Positions 1 to 9,112 of a stretch of 64,000 nt of DNA are shown one piece after another; position 1 is the stretch's first letter; each line of letters begins with the position of its first letter. This DNA comes from Paraburkholderia sartisoli (GTDB lineage Bacteria > Pseudomonadota > Gammaproteobacteria > Burkholderiales > Burkholderiaceae): positions 372,001-436,000 of the forward strand of contig NZ_FNRQ01000004.1 in NCBI RefSeq assembly GCF_900107685.1. The letters run 5' to 3'. The notes beneath the pieces are model-generated. The model did no database searches and was not told the DNA's origin. It saw only the letters and a program-made list of their open reading frames with translations. The position numbers and the translations under genes are program-made.

Positions 1-585
1 GCGCCTGAGTTTGACTGCCAGATCCCCTTCGACGATCTGGCAGTGATAGCAGTCGAACTGCACCTTCAGGTTCGACGCGCCGACTTCCGCGCAGATGGCC
101 TGCGCATCGTCCTGGCGGTTCAGAAAGAAGCCCGGCATGTCGCGCGTGTTGATCGGTTCGATCACAACCGTGATGCCGTCGCCCTGAACGGCCTGCGCGG
201 CGTACGCGAGATTCTTCAGATAGACCTCGCGATGACGTTCGCGCGACTGGTCCGCGGCGATCAGCCCGGCCATCACGTGCAGCCTCCGGTTGCCGAGCAC
301 GCGCGCGTATTCCAGCGCGTGGTCGATGCTGCGGCGGAATTCGTCCTCACGCCCCGGCACCGATGCGAGCCCCCGGTCGCCGGCGGCCCAGTCGCCGCAC
401 GGCGCATTGAAGAGCGCCTGTGTCAGTTGATGTTCGTCGAGCCGCGCTTTCAGATCGACGGCAGGAAACGCGTACGGGAACAACATCTCGACGCCCTTGA
501 AGCCATCACGCGCCGCGGCGCCGAAACGATCGAGGAACGGGTGTTCGTGGTACATCATCGTGAGATTCGCGGCAAAGCGTGGCAT
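1..585 (-). CDS. hyi: Hydroxypyruvate isomerase, C-terminus cut by window edge
   Basis: A TIM-barrel sugar-isomerase-family protein that interconverts hydroxypyruvate and tartronate semialdehyde in the cytoplasmic glyoxylate/glycerate pathway. The visible 195 residues start [21 protein letters not shown] and contain the family blocks [22 protein letters not shown] and [15 protein letters not shown], including the metal-binding glutamate of IEPIN. The family is about 258 residues long, so roughly 60 residues lie outside the window. The start follows a GCAGGAGAC ribosome site. It is divergent from the IclR-type gene at 741. The assignment rests on family resemblance; a related sugar-phosphate isomerase is possible. 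Confidence 0.88.
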   Translation of the reverse strand, partial: MPRFAANLTMMYHEHPFLDRFGAAARDGFKGVEMLFPYAFPAVDLKARLDEHQLTQALFNAPCGDWAAGDRGLASVPGREDEFRRSIDHALEYARVLGNRRLHVMAGLIAADQSRERHREVYLKNLAYAAQAVQGDGITVVIEPINTRDMPGFFLNRQDDAQAICAEVGASNLKVQFDCYHCQIVEGDLAVKLRR

Positions 586-740
586 CGTGCTGTCTCCTGC
601 ATGACGGGTTTGCGTCCGTCTATCATACAAAGAGTTGTGGTCCCCCCAAGGTGTCGCCAGGGTTGGCGAAACGCGGGCCATACGCTATCGTCTCGGCTTT
701 CGAGGCCACTTCGCCGGCCGTCGCTTTTTCCCTGAGGCAC

Positions 741-1574
741 ATGAGCAAAGCTCTTCCCGCATCCCCGTCGCTGTCCGCCAACGTCGCGCAAACACCGGAA
801 GCCCCCGACAAACCGGGCGATTCGTACGTGCAGTCGTTTGCCCGCGGCCTTGCGGTGATCCGTGCGTTCAACGCGGAGCGCCCCGAACAGACGCTCACCG
901 ACGTCGCCGCCGCGGCCGGTCTCACGCGCGCCGGCGCGCGCCGCATCCTGCTCACGTTGCAGACGCTCGGTTACGTCGAAACCGAAGGCCGGCTGTTCCG
1001 GCTGACACCGAAAATCCTCGACCTCGGTTTTGCGTATCTGACGTCGATGCCGTTCTGGAATCTCGCTGAACCGGTGATGGAGGAACTCTCGGGGAAAGTA
1101 CACGAGAGCTGCTCGGCGGCTGTGCTCGACCGCACGGAAATCGTCTACGTGCTGCGCGTGCCGACACACAAGATCATGACGATCAACCTGTCGATCGGAA
1201 GCCGTCTGCCCGCTTACTGCACGTCGATGGGACGCGTGCTGCTCTCCGCACTCGACGACGAAACGCTCGACGCGACACTCGGTGCGACGCAGCTCTACGC
1301 CCACACGCCGCGCACGGTGACCGACAAGGACGAACTGAAAAAGCTGATCGCGCAGGTGCGCCGCCAGGGATGGGCGATTGTCGACCAGGAACTGGAAGGG
1401 GGTTTGATATCGCTGTCCGCGCCGATCCGCAACCGCCAGGGTCGCGTGATCGCCGCGATGAACATCAGCGGCAACGCGCAGCGCAATTCAGCGAAACAGA
1501 TGGTGAAGGCGTTTCTGGAACCGCTGCAGCACGCCGCGCAGACCGTCTCCGACATGGTCGCGCGACGCGGCTAG
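741..1574 (+). CDS. IclR-family transcriptional regulator (PcaR/PobR-like)
   Basis: A 277-residue IclR-family DNA-binding regulator. After a short disordered tail, the winged helix-turn-helix covers about residues 30-90 (FARGLAVIRAF, LTDVAAAAGLTRAGARRIL, LQTLGYVE). The effector-binding domain follows (PAYCTSMGRVLLSAL, GWAIVDQELEGGLISLSAPI). The layout is closest to the PcaR/PcaU/PobR branch, which controls aromatic-acid catabolism. The ATG at 741 was chosen because the upstream in-frame codons are not IclR-like; no strong Shine-Dalgarno precedes it. It is divergent from hyi, so control of hyi is an inference from position. The ligand cannot be predicted. Confidence 0.88.
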   Translation: MSKALPASPSLSANVAQTPEAPDKPGDSYVQSFARGLAVIRAFNAERPEQTLTDVAAAAGLTRAGARRILLTLQTLGYVETEGRLFRLTPKILDLGFAYLTSMPFWNLAEPVMEELSGKVHESCSAAVLDRTEIVYVLRVPTHKIMTINLSIGSRLPAYCTSMGRVLLSALDDETLDATLGATQLYAHTPRTVTDKDELKKLIAQVRRQGWAIVDQELEGGLISLSAPIRNRQGRVIAAMNISGNAQRNSAKQMVKAFLEPLQHAAQTVSDMVARRG

Positions 1575-1609
1575 CATCCGGGCCGCGCCGCGTCCGGACG
1601 TCGATATAA

Positions 1610-2797
1610 CTACTCGAGAAAACGCTCGACGAGGCGCGTCCAGAACGCGGCGCCCACCGGCAGATTGAAGTCGTTGAAATCGTAATGCGGGTTGTGCACC
1701 ATGCACCCGTCCTCGCCAACGCCGTTGCCGATACGCAGGAACGTGCCGGGACGCTCCTGCAACATGAACGCGAAATCCTCGCTGCCCATCAGCAGGTCGG
1801 CGTGCGCGACCACCTTGTCGTCACCGACCAGTTCGCGCGCCACGTCGATCGCGAATTGCGTCTGCGCGTCCGAGTTGACGACGACCGGATAGCCTTCGAT
1901 GTATTCGACCGTCGCCTTGCCGCCGTAGCTGGCCGCCTGGTCTTGCGCGAGTTCCGTGATGCGCTGTTTCAGCAACGCGCGCACTTCCGGGCTGAACGAG
2001 CGCACGCTCAGTTCGAGCTTCGCCGAACTGGGGATCACGTTGTTCGCGATGCCCGAATGCATCGAGCCCACCGTCACGACCGCCGGCTGCGACGGATCGA
2101 CGTTGCGCGCGACGATGGTCTGCAACGCCATCACGATGCTCGCGGCGATCACGATCGGATCGACCGTCAGATGCGGTCGCGCTGCGTGACCGCCCACGCC
2201 TTCGATGTCGATGATGGCCTTGTCGCCGGCCGCCATGAACGCGCCCTTGCGGAACAGCAGCTTGCCCGGCTCGGCGCCCGGATGGTTGTGCAGGCCGAAC
2301 ACGGCGTCGCACGGAAAGCGCTCGAAGAGCCCGTCCCCGATCATCTGCTTCGCGCCGCTGTCGATGCCGGTTTCCTCGGCGGGCTGAAAATACAGATGCA
2401 CGGTGCCCGAAAAACGGCGCGTCGCGGCGAGATGCTGCGCGGCGCCGAGCAGCATCGTCGTATGGCCGTCGTGGCCGCATGCGTGCATCTTGCCGTGCGT
2501 GCCGCTCGCGTACGGCAGGCCGGTCTGCTCGACGATCGGCAATGCATCCATGTCGGCGCGAATCCCGATGCTGCGTGTGCCTTCGCCCAGTTTCATCGTA
2601 CCCACCACGCCCGTCCTGCCGACGCCGCGCGTCACCTGCCAGCCCCACGCCTCGAGCTTGTCCGCGACGAGCGCCGCGGTGGCGACTTCTTCGTACGCCA
2701 GTTCGGGATGGTGGTGAATGTGGTGGCGAATCTCGCGCAGGCTTTCGGCGGCGGGAACCAGGTCGTCAATTTCGGCAAAACGCCGTGCTACGTTCAT
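1610..2797 (-). CDS. M20 family amidohydrolase (hippurate hydrolase-like)
   Basis: A 395-residue metal-dependent amidohydrolase of the M20/ArgE/HipO class, which cleaves N-acyl or amide bonds of amino acids in the cytoplasm. Metal-site blocks are visible: MHACGHDGHTTMLLGAA near residue 100, FQPAEE near 135, and MGSEDFAFML near 350. A bacterial exopeptidase dimerisation domain lies between them. The length matches the HipO group. The start follows a CTGGAGTC site. It is 130 bases downstream of phnN on the same strand. The true substrate (hippurate, N-acetyl amino acid, indole-acetyl amino acid) cannot be read from sequence. Confidence 0.9.
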   Translation of the reverse strand: MNVARRFAEIDDLVPAAESLREIRHHIHHHPELAYEEVATAALVADKLEAWGWQVTRGVGRTGVVGTMKLGEGTRSIGIRADMDALPIVEQTGLPYASGTHGKMHACGHDGHTTMLLGAAQHLAATRRFSGTVHLYFQPAEETGIDSGAKQMIGDGLFERFPCDAVFGLHNHPGAEPGKLLFRKGAFMAAGDKAIIDIEGVGGHAARPHLTVDPIVIAASIVMALQTIVARNVDPSQPAVVTVGSMHSGIANNVIPSSAKLELSVRSFSPEVRALLKQRITELAQDQAASYGGKATVEYIEGYPVVVNSDAQTQFAIDVARELVGDDKVVAHADLLMGSEDFAFMLQERPGTFLRIGNGVGEDGCMVHNPHYDFNDFNLPVGAAFWTRLVERFLE

Positions 2798-2927
2798 CGC
2801 TGACTCCAGTCATATCAGGCAGGTCGCGCCGCGCGTCGCGGCGAATGGCCAGCATTATATCGACGCCATCCCGCTTCGATACGGTGCCCGTGTTCCTGCC
2901 CGAACCCCGAACCGGACGGCGCCGGTG

Positions 2928-3482
2928 CTATCGTCGCGTCGCCGCGCGACGCACGACTTCGACGAACGCGTGCCCCGCTTCCTCGAGCGCACCGGAGTTG
3001 TCGATCACGGTCAGCGAGACGCCTTGTGGCAACGTGAAGGTGGCGCGCCGCGCCAGCCGCGCGGCAACCTGCCCGGGCGTTTCGCGCGCCCTCGCGCCGA
3101 GCCGCGCTTCGAGAATATCGGGCGCCGCGTCCACATGCACGACGGCTGCGCGCGGATAACGCGCCAGCGCCTGTGCCAGATGCGCCCGCGAGCCGTTGAC
3201 GACCACGGTGCAGCCGCGTGCGAGCCATGCATCGAGCTCGATGCCGATGCCATAACGCAACGCGTGGCTCGACCACTCGAGCGCAAACAGGCCCAGCGCG
3301 GAGCGCGCGGCGAATTCTTCTTGCGTCAACGCAACGTGGTTTTCCCCCTCGCCTGCCGCACGCGTGATGTAACGATGCGCGAACACAACGGGCTCACCGG
3401 GGATTTTCTCGCGCGCGAAGCTGAGCAGCGAGTCCTTGCCCGCGCCGGATGGCCCCATTACGTAAATCAACTGGCCACTCAT
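2928..3482 (-). CDS. phnN: Ribose 1,5-bisphosphate phosphokinase PhnN
   Basis: A 184-residue P-loop kinase of the guanylate-kinase fold. PhnN phosphorylates ribose 1,5-bisphosphate to PRPP in the C-P lyase pathway. The Walker A motif GPSGAGKDS is at residues 10-18, and the family blocks VFAHRYITR and NHVALTQEEF follow. The start was placed at MSGQLIYVMG behind an ATGGAGAC site; upstream in-frame sequence does not belong to the family. No other phn gene is nearby, so this copy stands apart from a C-P lyase operon. It could serve PRPP supply elsewhere, or be retained after rearrangement. Confidence 0.88.
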   Translation of the reverse strand: MSGQLIYVMGPSGAGKDSLLSFAREKIPGEPVVFAHRYITRAAGEGENHVALTQEEFAARSALGLFALEWSSHALRYGIGIELDAWLARGCTVVVNGSRAHLAQALARYPRAAVVHVDAAPDILEARLGARARETPGQVAARLARRATFTLPQGVSLTVIDNSGALEEAGHAFVEVVRRAATRR

Positions 3483-4013
3483 CGAGTCTCCATCGAACGG
3501 GGTAAAACGCCTGACGCTACCGGTCAGGCCCAAGGATGGCCGCTTTCCTCGATGCATTCTAACGCGCGTGCCACATCGACCCCGCGACATGGCGCGCGCG
3601 CCAAAGCCGCGTCCGGTGCGCCTGTCGCGTCGATGAAAGCGCTGCCGCGCGACGCCGGAGTTCGAAACCCTGCCGGTTTCCGGCAGCGCGGCGTTACGTG
3701 GCGACGCGGCGCGCCCACGCCCATAAGGAACGACAACCTGGCTCCAGTCATCGACAGCAAAGCTGTCAACCGCCTTTCATCCAGACCTTCAAAACGCGCT
3801 TGCTGCAGATGCACATTGGCGCGGAAAGAGCACGCCCGTTTGCTATCCGGTGTTTCACTAGCTACATGGATTTTTTTTCTTGGTAAGCTTGGCGCGCACT
3901 GCTGGCCCAGGCTGGCAGACAATAACCATGTCCGTGCGCGACTCGCGCCGGGCAGTGTTCCGCGGCGGCACAACCCATGCGGGGCAATCTGAACCACTCC
4001 GAGGAGTAAATAA
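3483..4013. other. Intergenic region between phnN and the binding-protein gene
   Basis: About 530 bases with no supportable gene. It holds a compact hairpin at 3670-3686 (CTGCCGG TTT CCGGCAG) without a T-run, so it is not a typical terminator. An AT-rich stretch around 3868-3890 is more promoter-like than its surroundings. The end of the region carries the GAGGAG ribosome site of the next gene. Short open frames here look like chance products of high GC. Confidence 0.5.
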
Positions 4014-4796
4014 GTGAAAAAACTGCTGGCGACTTTGACGGTTGCCCTGCTTGCCACCGTCTCGATTACCGCACACGCTAAAGACTGGTCCACGATCCGC
4101 TTCGGCGTCGACGCCAGCTACGCTCCGTTTGAATCCAAAGGTCCGGATGGCAAACTGGTCGGCTTCGACATCGACCTCGGCAACGCAATCTGCGAACGCC
4201 TGAAGGCAAAGTGCGTGTGGGTTGAAAATGACTTCGACGGCATGATCCCGGCCCTGAAGGCCAAGAAGTTCGACGGCGTGCTGTCGTCGATGTCGATCAC
4301 GCCGCAACGCGCGGAACAGATCGCCTTCTCGTCGAAGCTGTTCAACACGCCGACGCGCCTGATCGCGAAGAAGGGTTCGGGCATCCTGCCGACGGCCGAA
4401 TCGCTGAAGGGCAAGAACGTGGGCGTCGAGCAGGGCACGATCCAGGAAACCTACGCGAAGGCGTACTGGGAAGCCAAGGGCGCGAAGGTCACGCCGTACC
4501 AGAACCAGGACCAGGTCTATGCCGATCTGCTGTCGGGCCGTCTGGACGCAGCGCTGCAGGATGCGGTGCAGGCTGAGATCGGCTTCCTGAAGACGCCGCG
4601 CGGCGCGGGCTTCGAGTTCGTGGGCAAGGATCTGAATGATCCGAAGATCCTCGGCACCGGTGCTGGCATCGGCATGCGCAAGGAAGACACGGATCTGAAG
4701 GCGAAGGTCGACAAGGCTATCGCCGAGATCATCAAGGACGGCACCTACAAGAAGCTCGAACAGAAGTACTTCGACTTCGACGTGTACGGCAGCTGA
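4014..4796 (+). CDS. Periplasmic basic-amino-acid binding protein (HisJ/ArgT-like)
   Basis: A 260-residue family-3 solute-binding protein, the periplasmic receptor of a polar amino-acid ABC importer. It has a signal peptide ending near ITAHA/KDW, then the class signature FGVDASYAPFESKGPDGKLVG, the block FDGVLSSMSITPQRA, and a conserved C-terminus. Sequence and size are closest to the lysine/arginine/ornithine and histidine receptors. Translation starts at a GTG preceded by GAGGAG. The matching permease and ATPase genes are not adjacent; the next gene is an AstE-like deacylase, so this receptor probably shares a transporter encoded elsewhere. Confidence 0.92.
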   Translation: MKKLLATLTVALLATVSITAHAKDWSTIRFGVDASYAPFESKGPDGKLVGFDIDLGNAICERLKAKCVWVENDFDGMIPALKAKKFDGVLSSMSITPQRAEQIAFSSKLFNTPTRLIAKKGSGILPTAESLKGKNVGVEQGTIQETYAKAYWEAKGAKVTPYQNQDQVYADLLSGRLDAALQDAVQAEIGFLKTPRGAGFEFVGKDLNDPKILGTGAGIGMRKEDTDLKAKVDKAIAEIIKDGTYKKLEQKYFDFDVYGS

Positions 4797-4840
4797 TCCA
4801 CGACGGCGCGTCTTCGGGCGCGCCGCTGAGGTTTGAGGAA

Positions 4841-4876
4841 ACGGGCTCCGCGAAACACGCGGAGCCCGTTTTTTTT
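4841..4876 (+). terminator. Rho-independent terminator after the binding-protein gene
   Basis: Perfect 12-base arms (ACGGGCTCCGCG at 4841-4852 and its complement at 4858-4869) around a 5-base loop, running into eight T. It lies 45 bases past the stop codon. Confidence 0.93.
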
Positions 4877-5156
4877 CGGCCTCGCGCCGGGTTCTCCTGC
4901 TGGCCTGTCCGGGCCGGCGCGACATGCGGCTTGCGCTGCTTCGTCTGACGGAGAAACCACGCTACCTCGTCAGAATCGGCTAAGATCGAACGATTCGCAG
5001 CCAGTTCGTGCAGGAAGCGTCACGACGTGTCTCCCGTTTCATGACGGCAGAACCCGCTGGTTGTCACTGATTTTTCGTTCGCCTGTTCAACGCTTTCACC
5101 CTCTGCAACCAACCGAAAAACGCTGCCTGCCATCTGCTCGCAGCGTCTGAAGAACC

Positions 5157-6278
5157 ATGCAAACCCAGACCCATCCGCTGATTTCCCCGACGCTCGGCAC
5201 CGCGCGTAACCTGACGAGTTTTCACTACGGCGCTGGCGGTGGACAGAAAATCTATATCCAGTCGTCGCTGCACGCCGACGAGTTGCCCGGCATGCTGGTT
5301 TCGCACGTCCTGCGCCAGAAGCTTGCCGCGCTCGAAGCGGCCGGCAAGGTGCGCGGCGAGGTCGTGCTCATGCCCGTCGCCAATCCGATCGGCCTGAACC
5401 AGCACGTACACAGCCATCTGGCGGGACGTTTCGAAGCGAACAGCGGACAGAACTTCAACCGTAACTTCTACGATCTGGCCGGGCTCGTGCAGCCTGTGAT
5501 CGAAGCGCGTCTCACGCCTGACATCGATGAAAACCGTCAGGCCATCCGCCGCGCGATGCGCGAAGGCCTCGACGCGCAACAGCCGAAGAACGAACTGGAA
5601 TCACAGCGTCTCGCGCTACAAAAGCTCTCGTACGATGCCGACGTCGTGCTCGATCTGCATTGCGACTGGGAAGCCGCGATGCACATCTACACGAACCCGG
5701 ACATCTGGCCGGAAGTCGAGCCGCTTGCGCGCTATCTGGATTCGAAGGCGTCGCTGCTCGCGCTCGATTCGATGGGTAACCCGTTCGACGAAATCCACAG
5801 TTTCGCCTGGTCGGATCTGCGCCGCCGTTACGGCGACCGTTTCCCGATTCCGAACGGCTCGGTCTCGGTCACGATCGAACTGCGCGGCCAACGCGACGTG
5901 TCCTACGAACTCGCCGAACGCGACGCGCAGGGCATCATCGAATATCTGACGCATCGCGGCGTGATCGAAGGCACCGCGGCCGACATGCCGCCGCTCGAAT
6001 TCGCCGCTACGCCGCTCGCCGGCAACGAACCGCTCGCCGCGCCGATCACGGGTGTCGTCGTGTACCGGCCGGCCGCCCAGGTGGGCACGTGGGTCGATGC
6101 AGGCACAGAGATCGCCGATATCGTCGATCCGCTGACAGGCCAGGTCGCGACGCTGAAGAACACGGTGGCCGGCGTGCTGTACGCGCGGCATTCCGCGCGC
6201 TTCGCGACCGCCGGGCTGGAAGTGGCGCGTGTGGCAGGCGCCAAGGCGTATCGCACGGGGTCGCTGCTGTCGGCATGA
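5157..6278 (+). CDS. Succinylglutamate desuccinylase/aspartoacylase-family deacylase
   Basis: A 373-residue zinc carboxypeptidase-fold (M14-type) deacylase of the AstE/AspA family, which removes acyl groups from N-acylated amino acids. Zinc ligands are visible in SSLHADELPG (H..E) and VVLDLHCDWE. The block GQNFNRNFYD carries substrate-binding residues. The C-terminal third (PITGVVVYRPAAQVGTWVD) is the beta domain of this subgroup. It follows an amino-acid binding protein on the same strand but behind a strong terminator, so it is probably transcribed separately. The substrate is unknown, and true arginine-pathway AstE is shorter with different neighbours. Confidence 0.87.
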   Translation: MQTQTHPLISPTLGTARNLTSFHYGAGGGQKIYIQSSLHADELPGMLVSHVLRQKLAALEAAGKVRGEVVLMPVANPIGLNQHVHSHLAGRFEANSGQNFNRNFYDLAGLVQPVIEARLTPDIDENRQAIRRAMREGLDAQQPKNELESQRLALQKLSYDADVVLDLHCDWEAAMHIYTNPDIWPEVEPLARYLDSKASLLALDSMGNPFDEIHSFAWSDLRRRYGDRFPIPNGSVSVTIELRGQRDVSYELAERDAQGIIEYLTHRGVIEGTAADMPPLEFAATPLAGNEPLAAPITGVVVYRPAAQVGTWVDAGTEIADIVDPLTGQVATLKNTVAGVLYARHSARFATAGLEVARVAGAKAYRTGSLLSA

Positions 6279-6318
6279 CGCGCGCGGCTTGCGCGGTTTC
6301 ATGACCGCCGTGCCCAAT

Positions 6319-6358
6319 GGAAATCGCCCGCTGATGCTGATGCGGGCGATTTCCGTTT
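6319..6358. terminator. Terminator hairpin between the convergent deacylase and metQ-like genes
   Basis: 13-base perfect arms (GGAAATCGCCCGC at 6319-6331, complement at 6342-6354) with a 10-base loop and a short GTTT tail. It lies between convergent genes and probably serves the + strand gene, possibly both. Confidence 0.8.
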
Positions 6359-6386
6359 GAGAGCATGCGCGCTGCAAAGAAGCGCC

Positions 6387-7199
6387 TTAAAACGCCGGCA
6401 CAATCGCGCCCTTGAACTGCGTGTCGAGGAACCGGCGCACATCATCCGATTCGTACGCGGCCACGAGTTTCTTCACCCACGGCTTGTTGCGGTCCTGCTC
6501 GCGCACGGCGATCAGGTTCGCGTAGGGTCCCTTCAGGTCTTCGATGGCGATCGCGTCTTTCGTCGGCTGCAGGCCGGCTTTCACCGCGTAGTCGGTGTTG
6601 ATCGATGCGGCGTCGAGATCGTCGAGTGCGCGCGGCAACTGCGCGGCATCGAGCTCCACGAGTTTGATTTTCTTCGGATTTTCCGTGACGTCGAGCGGTG
6701 TTGCGTTGACGCCGTTCACGCCGGCACCCGCCTTCAGCCTGATCACGCCATATTTCTGCAGCAGCAACAGCGCGCGGTTGCCGTTCGACGGATCGTTCTG
6801 GATGCCGACCTTCGTGCCTTCCGGCAGATCTTTCAGCGACCTGTATTTCTTCGAGTAGAAGCCCATCGGCGACGTGTAGGTCAGGCCGACGTTCACGATC
6901 CTGTAGCCCCGCTGTCTGATCTGGCTGTCGAGAAACGGCTGATGCTGAAAGCCGTTCGCATCGAGATCGCCCGCGTCGAGCGCGGCGTTCGGCTGCACGT
7001 AATCGTTGAACTCGATCACCTTGAGTGTCAGGCCGTCGCGCGCCGCGACCTTCGTCACCACCGACCAGATCTGCGCATCAGGGCCGCTCATCGTGCCGAC
7101 CTTGATGACCTTGTCACCGGCATGAGCCAGGCTTGTCGCCAGTGTGGCGCTGGTGGCCGCCAGCACGGCGAGCGTCTTGATGAGTGTTCTGCGCTGCAT
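6387..7199 (-). CDS. MetQ/NlpA-family substrate-binding protein
   Basis: A 270-residue receptor of the methionine-uptake (MetNIQ) class. After a signal peptide (MQRRTLIKTLAV, cleavage near SLAHA/G) come the family blocks VIEFNDYVQPNAALDAGDLDANGFQHQPFL, VGLTYTSPMGFYS and GTKVGIQNDPSNGNRALLLL. Classical MetQ is a lipoprotein, but no lipobox cysteine is visible, so this one is probably a soluble periplasmic form. No MetN or MetI gene is adjacent. Binding of methionine or a related compound is inferred from family only. Confidence 0.9.
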   Translation of the reverse strand: MQRRTLIKTLAVLAATSATLATSLAHAGDKVIKVGTMSGPDAQIWSVVTKVAARDGLTLKVIEFNDYVQPNAALDAGDLDANGFQHQPFLDSQIRQRGYRIVNVGLTYTSPMGFYSKKYRSLKDLPEGTKVGIQNDPSNGNRALLLLQKYGVIRLKAGAGVNGVNATPLDVTENPKKIKLVELDAAQLPRALDDLDAASINTDYAVKAGLQPTKDAIAIEDLKGPYANLIAVREQDRNKPWVKKLVAAYESDDVRRFLDTQFKGAIVPAF

Positions 7200-7492
7200 G
7201 CGTTCCCCGTTGAATCCATGAATGGTGGATGCGCATCGTCACACAGTGCAATCGCGGCGATAACCAATGAATTGTCATACGCATATGCGGTCGCTCGCGC
7301 AGAGCATATGGGCGCTTGCCCTGCTCGAATACGTCGACGAGAAACGGCGGTTGTCGCGCGCACGCGACACATTTTCAAAAATAACCGGCCTGTCATATTC
7401 GGTTCCCAGCAGTCGCTTACATTCTGGGCCATCGCATGACCGGCCGTAGAGCGTGGCGTGTCGATCGCATCTTTTCTAATCGGAGAAACGTC

Positions 7493-8638
7493 TTGAACAA
7501 GAAAGTACTGACCACCGCTCTTCTCGCCACGTTCGCAGGAGCGGCCCACGCGCAAAGCAGCGTGACGCTGTATGGGCTTATCGACGCAGGTATCAGCTAC
7601 GCGAACCACTCCAAGGTGGGCAACTCGCACGACAACCTCGTCAAGTACGACGACGGCGTGGCGTCTGGCAGCCGTTGGGGCCTGCGCGGCACTGAAGACC
7701 TCGGCGGTGGCCTGAAGGCGATCTTCGTGCTCGAAAACGGTTTCAACAGCGGCAACGGTACGGCAAGCCAGGGTGGCGCGATGTTTGGCCGCCAGGCATT
7801 CGTTGGCTTGACGAAGGACGGCATCGGCTCGTTCACGCTGGGTCGTCAGTACACGTTCAGCACGGACTACCTCGGCGCGAACTATTCGACGGGCGCGAAT
7901 ACGGTTGCCGGTAACTACGCGTATCACATCAACGATATCGATCAGTTGACATCGAGCCGTATCAACAACGCTGTCAAGTTCAGCAGCGCCAACTTCGCGG
8001 GCTTCACGTTCGGCGCGTTGTATGGCTTCTCGAACTCGACCTCGTTCGCAGGCGCGCCGGCAGTCGGCACGACGGCGGGTTCGTCGCGTGCATACAGCTT
8101 CGGCGCGAACTATGCGGCAGGTCCGTTCAGCGTCGGTGCTGCATACACGGACATCCATTACCCGAACCAGTCGACCCCGGCTTTCTCGACGAACATCTCG
8201 AACGTCAATCCGGGCACGGTCCGCGACCTGCGCACGTTTGGCGCCGGTGGCCGCTACATCTTCGGACCGGCTACGCTGTGGGCGTTGTACACGAACACGC
8301 GTCTCGAGCCGCTCACGGGTGGATCGACGACGTACACCGCGTATGAAGCGGGCGTGAAGTACGCCGTCACGCCGGCACTGACGGGTGGCCTCGGCTACAC
8401 GTACATGCACCTGTCGGACGCGAACACGGGCCACTGGAACCAGTTCGACGCCAGCATCGACTACGCACTGAGCAAGCGCACCGACGTGTACGTGCTCGGC
8501 ATCTACCAGCAGGCATCGGGTCACAACACGGGAACCGGCGACGTGCAGGCACAGATCGGTTCGTCCACGAGCTACTTCGGTACGGCTGGTGCGAACACGC
8601 AGCTGGCTGCTCGCGTGGGCCTGCGTCACAAGTTCTGA
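7493..8638 (+). CDS. General outer-membrane porin (Burkholderia type)
   Basis: A 381-residue trimeric-porin-family protein forming a 16-stranded outer-membrane diffusion channel. It has a signal peptide (NKKVLTTALLATFAGAAHA), then the hallmark QSSVTLYGLIDAGISYANHS, GSRWGLRGTEDLGGGLKAIF and RQAFVGL blocks, and ends in the aromatic C-terminal signature VGLRHKF needed for BAM-dependent assembly. The start is a TTG behind an ATCGGAGAAACG site; the in-frame ATG further upstream lacks signal-peptide character. A strong terminator follows. Confidence 0.95.
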   Translation: MNKKVLTTALLATFAGAAHAQSSVTLYGLIDAGISYANHSKVGNSHDNLVKYDDGVASGSRWGLRGTEDLGGGLKAIFVLENGFNSGNGTASQGGAMFGRQAFVGLTKDGIGSFTLGRQYTFSTDYLGANYSTGANTVAGNYAYHINDIDQLTSSRINNAVKFSSANFAGFTFGALYGFSNSTSFAGAPAVGTTAGSSRAYSFGANYAAGPFSVGAAYTDIHYPNQSTPAFSTNISNVNPGTVRDLRTFGAGGRYIFGPATLWALYTNTRLEPLTGGSTTYTAYEAGVKYAVTPALTGGLGYTYMHLSDANTGHWNQFDASIDYALSKRTDVYVLGIYQQASGHNTGTGDVQAQIGSSTSYFGTAGANTQLAARVGLRHKF

Positions 8639-8701
8639 TCGTATGGCGTGAAGACACCGGCGAGGCTTGAGCAGGTTTAAAAGCGTGGTCGGAAGAAGCA
8701 G

Positions 8702-8739
8702 AAAAATGCCGTTCAGTGTTCATGCTGAACGGCATTTTT
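8702..8739. terminator. Bidirectional terminator between porin and hicB
   Basis: 15-base perfect arms (8702-8716 and 8725-8739) with an 8-base loop, flanked by A5 on the left and T5 on the right. It can stop the porin transcript and also the convergent hicAB transcript. Confidence 0.93.
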
Positions 8740-8788
8740 GTTTTTGGCGTTTAGCCTGCGCGCGTCAGCAGGCTCCCCCGCTGTGCGC

Positions 8789-9112
8789 TCAGGCAGCCAG
8801 TTTCATGCTGACGAGGCGGTTCAGGCTGACGCCCTGCTCCGCGGCCTGCATGGCCAGCGCGCGATGCTGCTCCGGCGGAATCCGGACACGGAATTCGCCG
8901 CTATAGCGCTTTTCCGCGAGCGGCTCCGGTACCGGTTCGTTGTTCTCGCGCAAGTCGGCAACCGTCTGCGCGACGAGCGAGCGGATGCCTTTCAACGCCG
9001 CGTCGGGCGAGCGCGCGAGCCACGACAACGAGGGAAATTCGGCGCAAAGGCCAACGTGTTCGTTGTCCTCAGGCGACCAGGTGACGCGGTAAGTGTAGTG
9101 ATCAACGGGCAT
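8789..9112 (-). CDS. hicB: HicB-family antitoxin
   Basis: A 107-residue antitoxin. The N-terminal degenerate RNase-H-like HicB domain (YRVTWSPEDNEHVGLCAEFPSLSWLA, residues 7-35) neutralises the toxin. The C-terminal ribbon-helix-helix (SGEFRVRIPPEQHRALAMQA, SLNRLV) should bind the operon operator. It overlaps the upstream hicA by 11 bases, typical of translational coupling in type II toxin-antitoxin pairs. The order toxin then antitoxin is the normal hicAB order. Confidence 0.9.
   Translation of the reverse strand: MPVDHYTYRVTWSPEDNEHVGLCAEFPSLSWLARSPDAALKGIRSLVAQTVADLRENNEPVPEPLAEKRYSGEFRVRIPPEQHRALAMQAAEQGVSLNRLVSMKLAA

Noticed and set aside
3524..4093. 189-residue minus-strand frame over the phnN to receptor gap
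   Set aside because: Overlaps the start of the receptor gene and part of the gap, has no domain, and shows no ribosome site.
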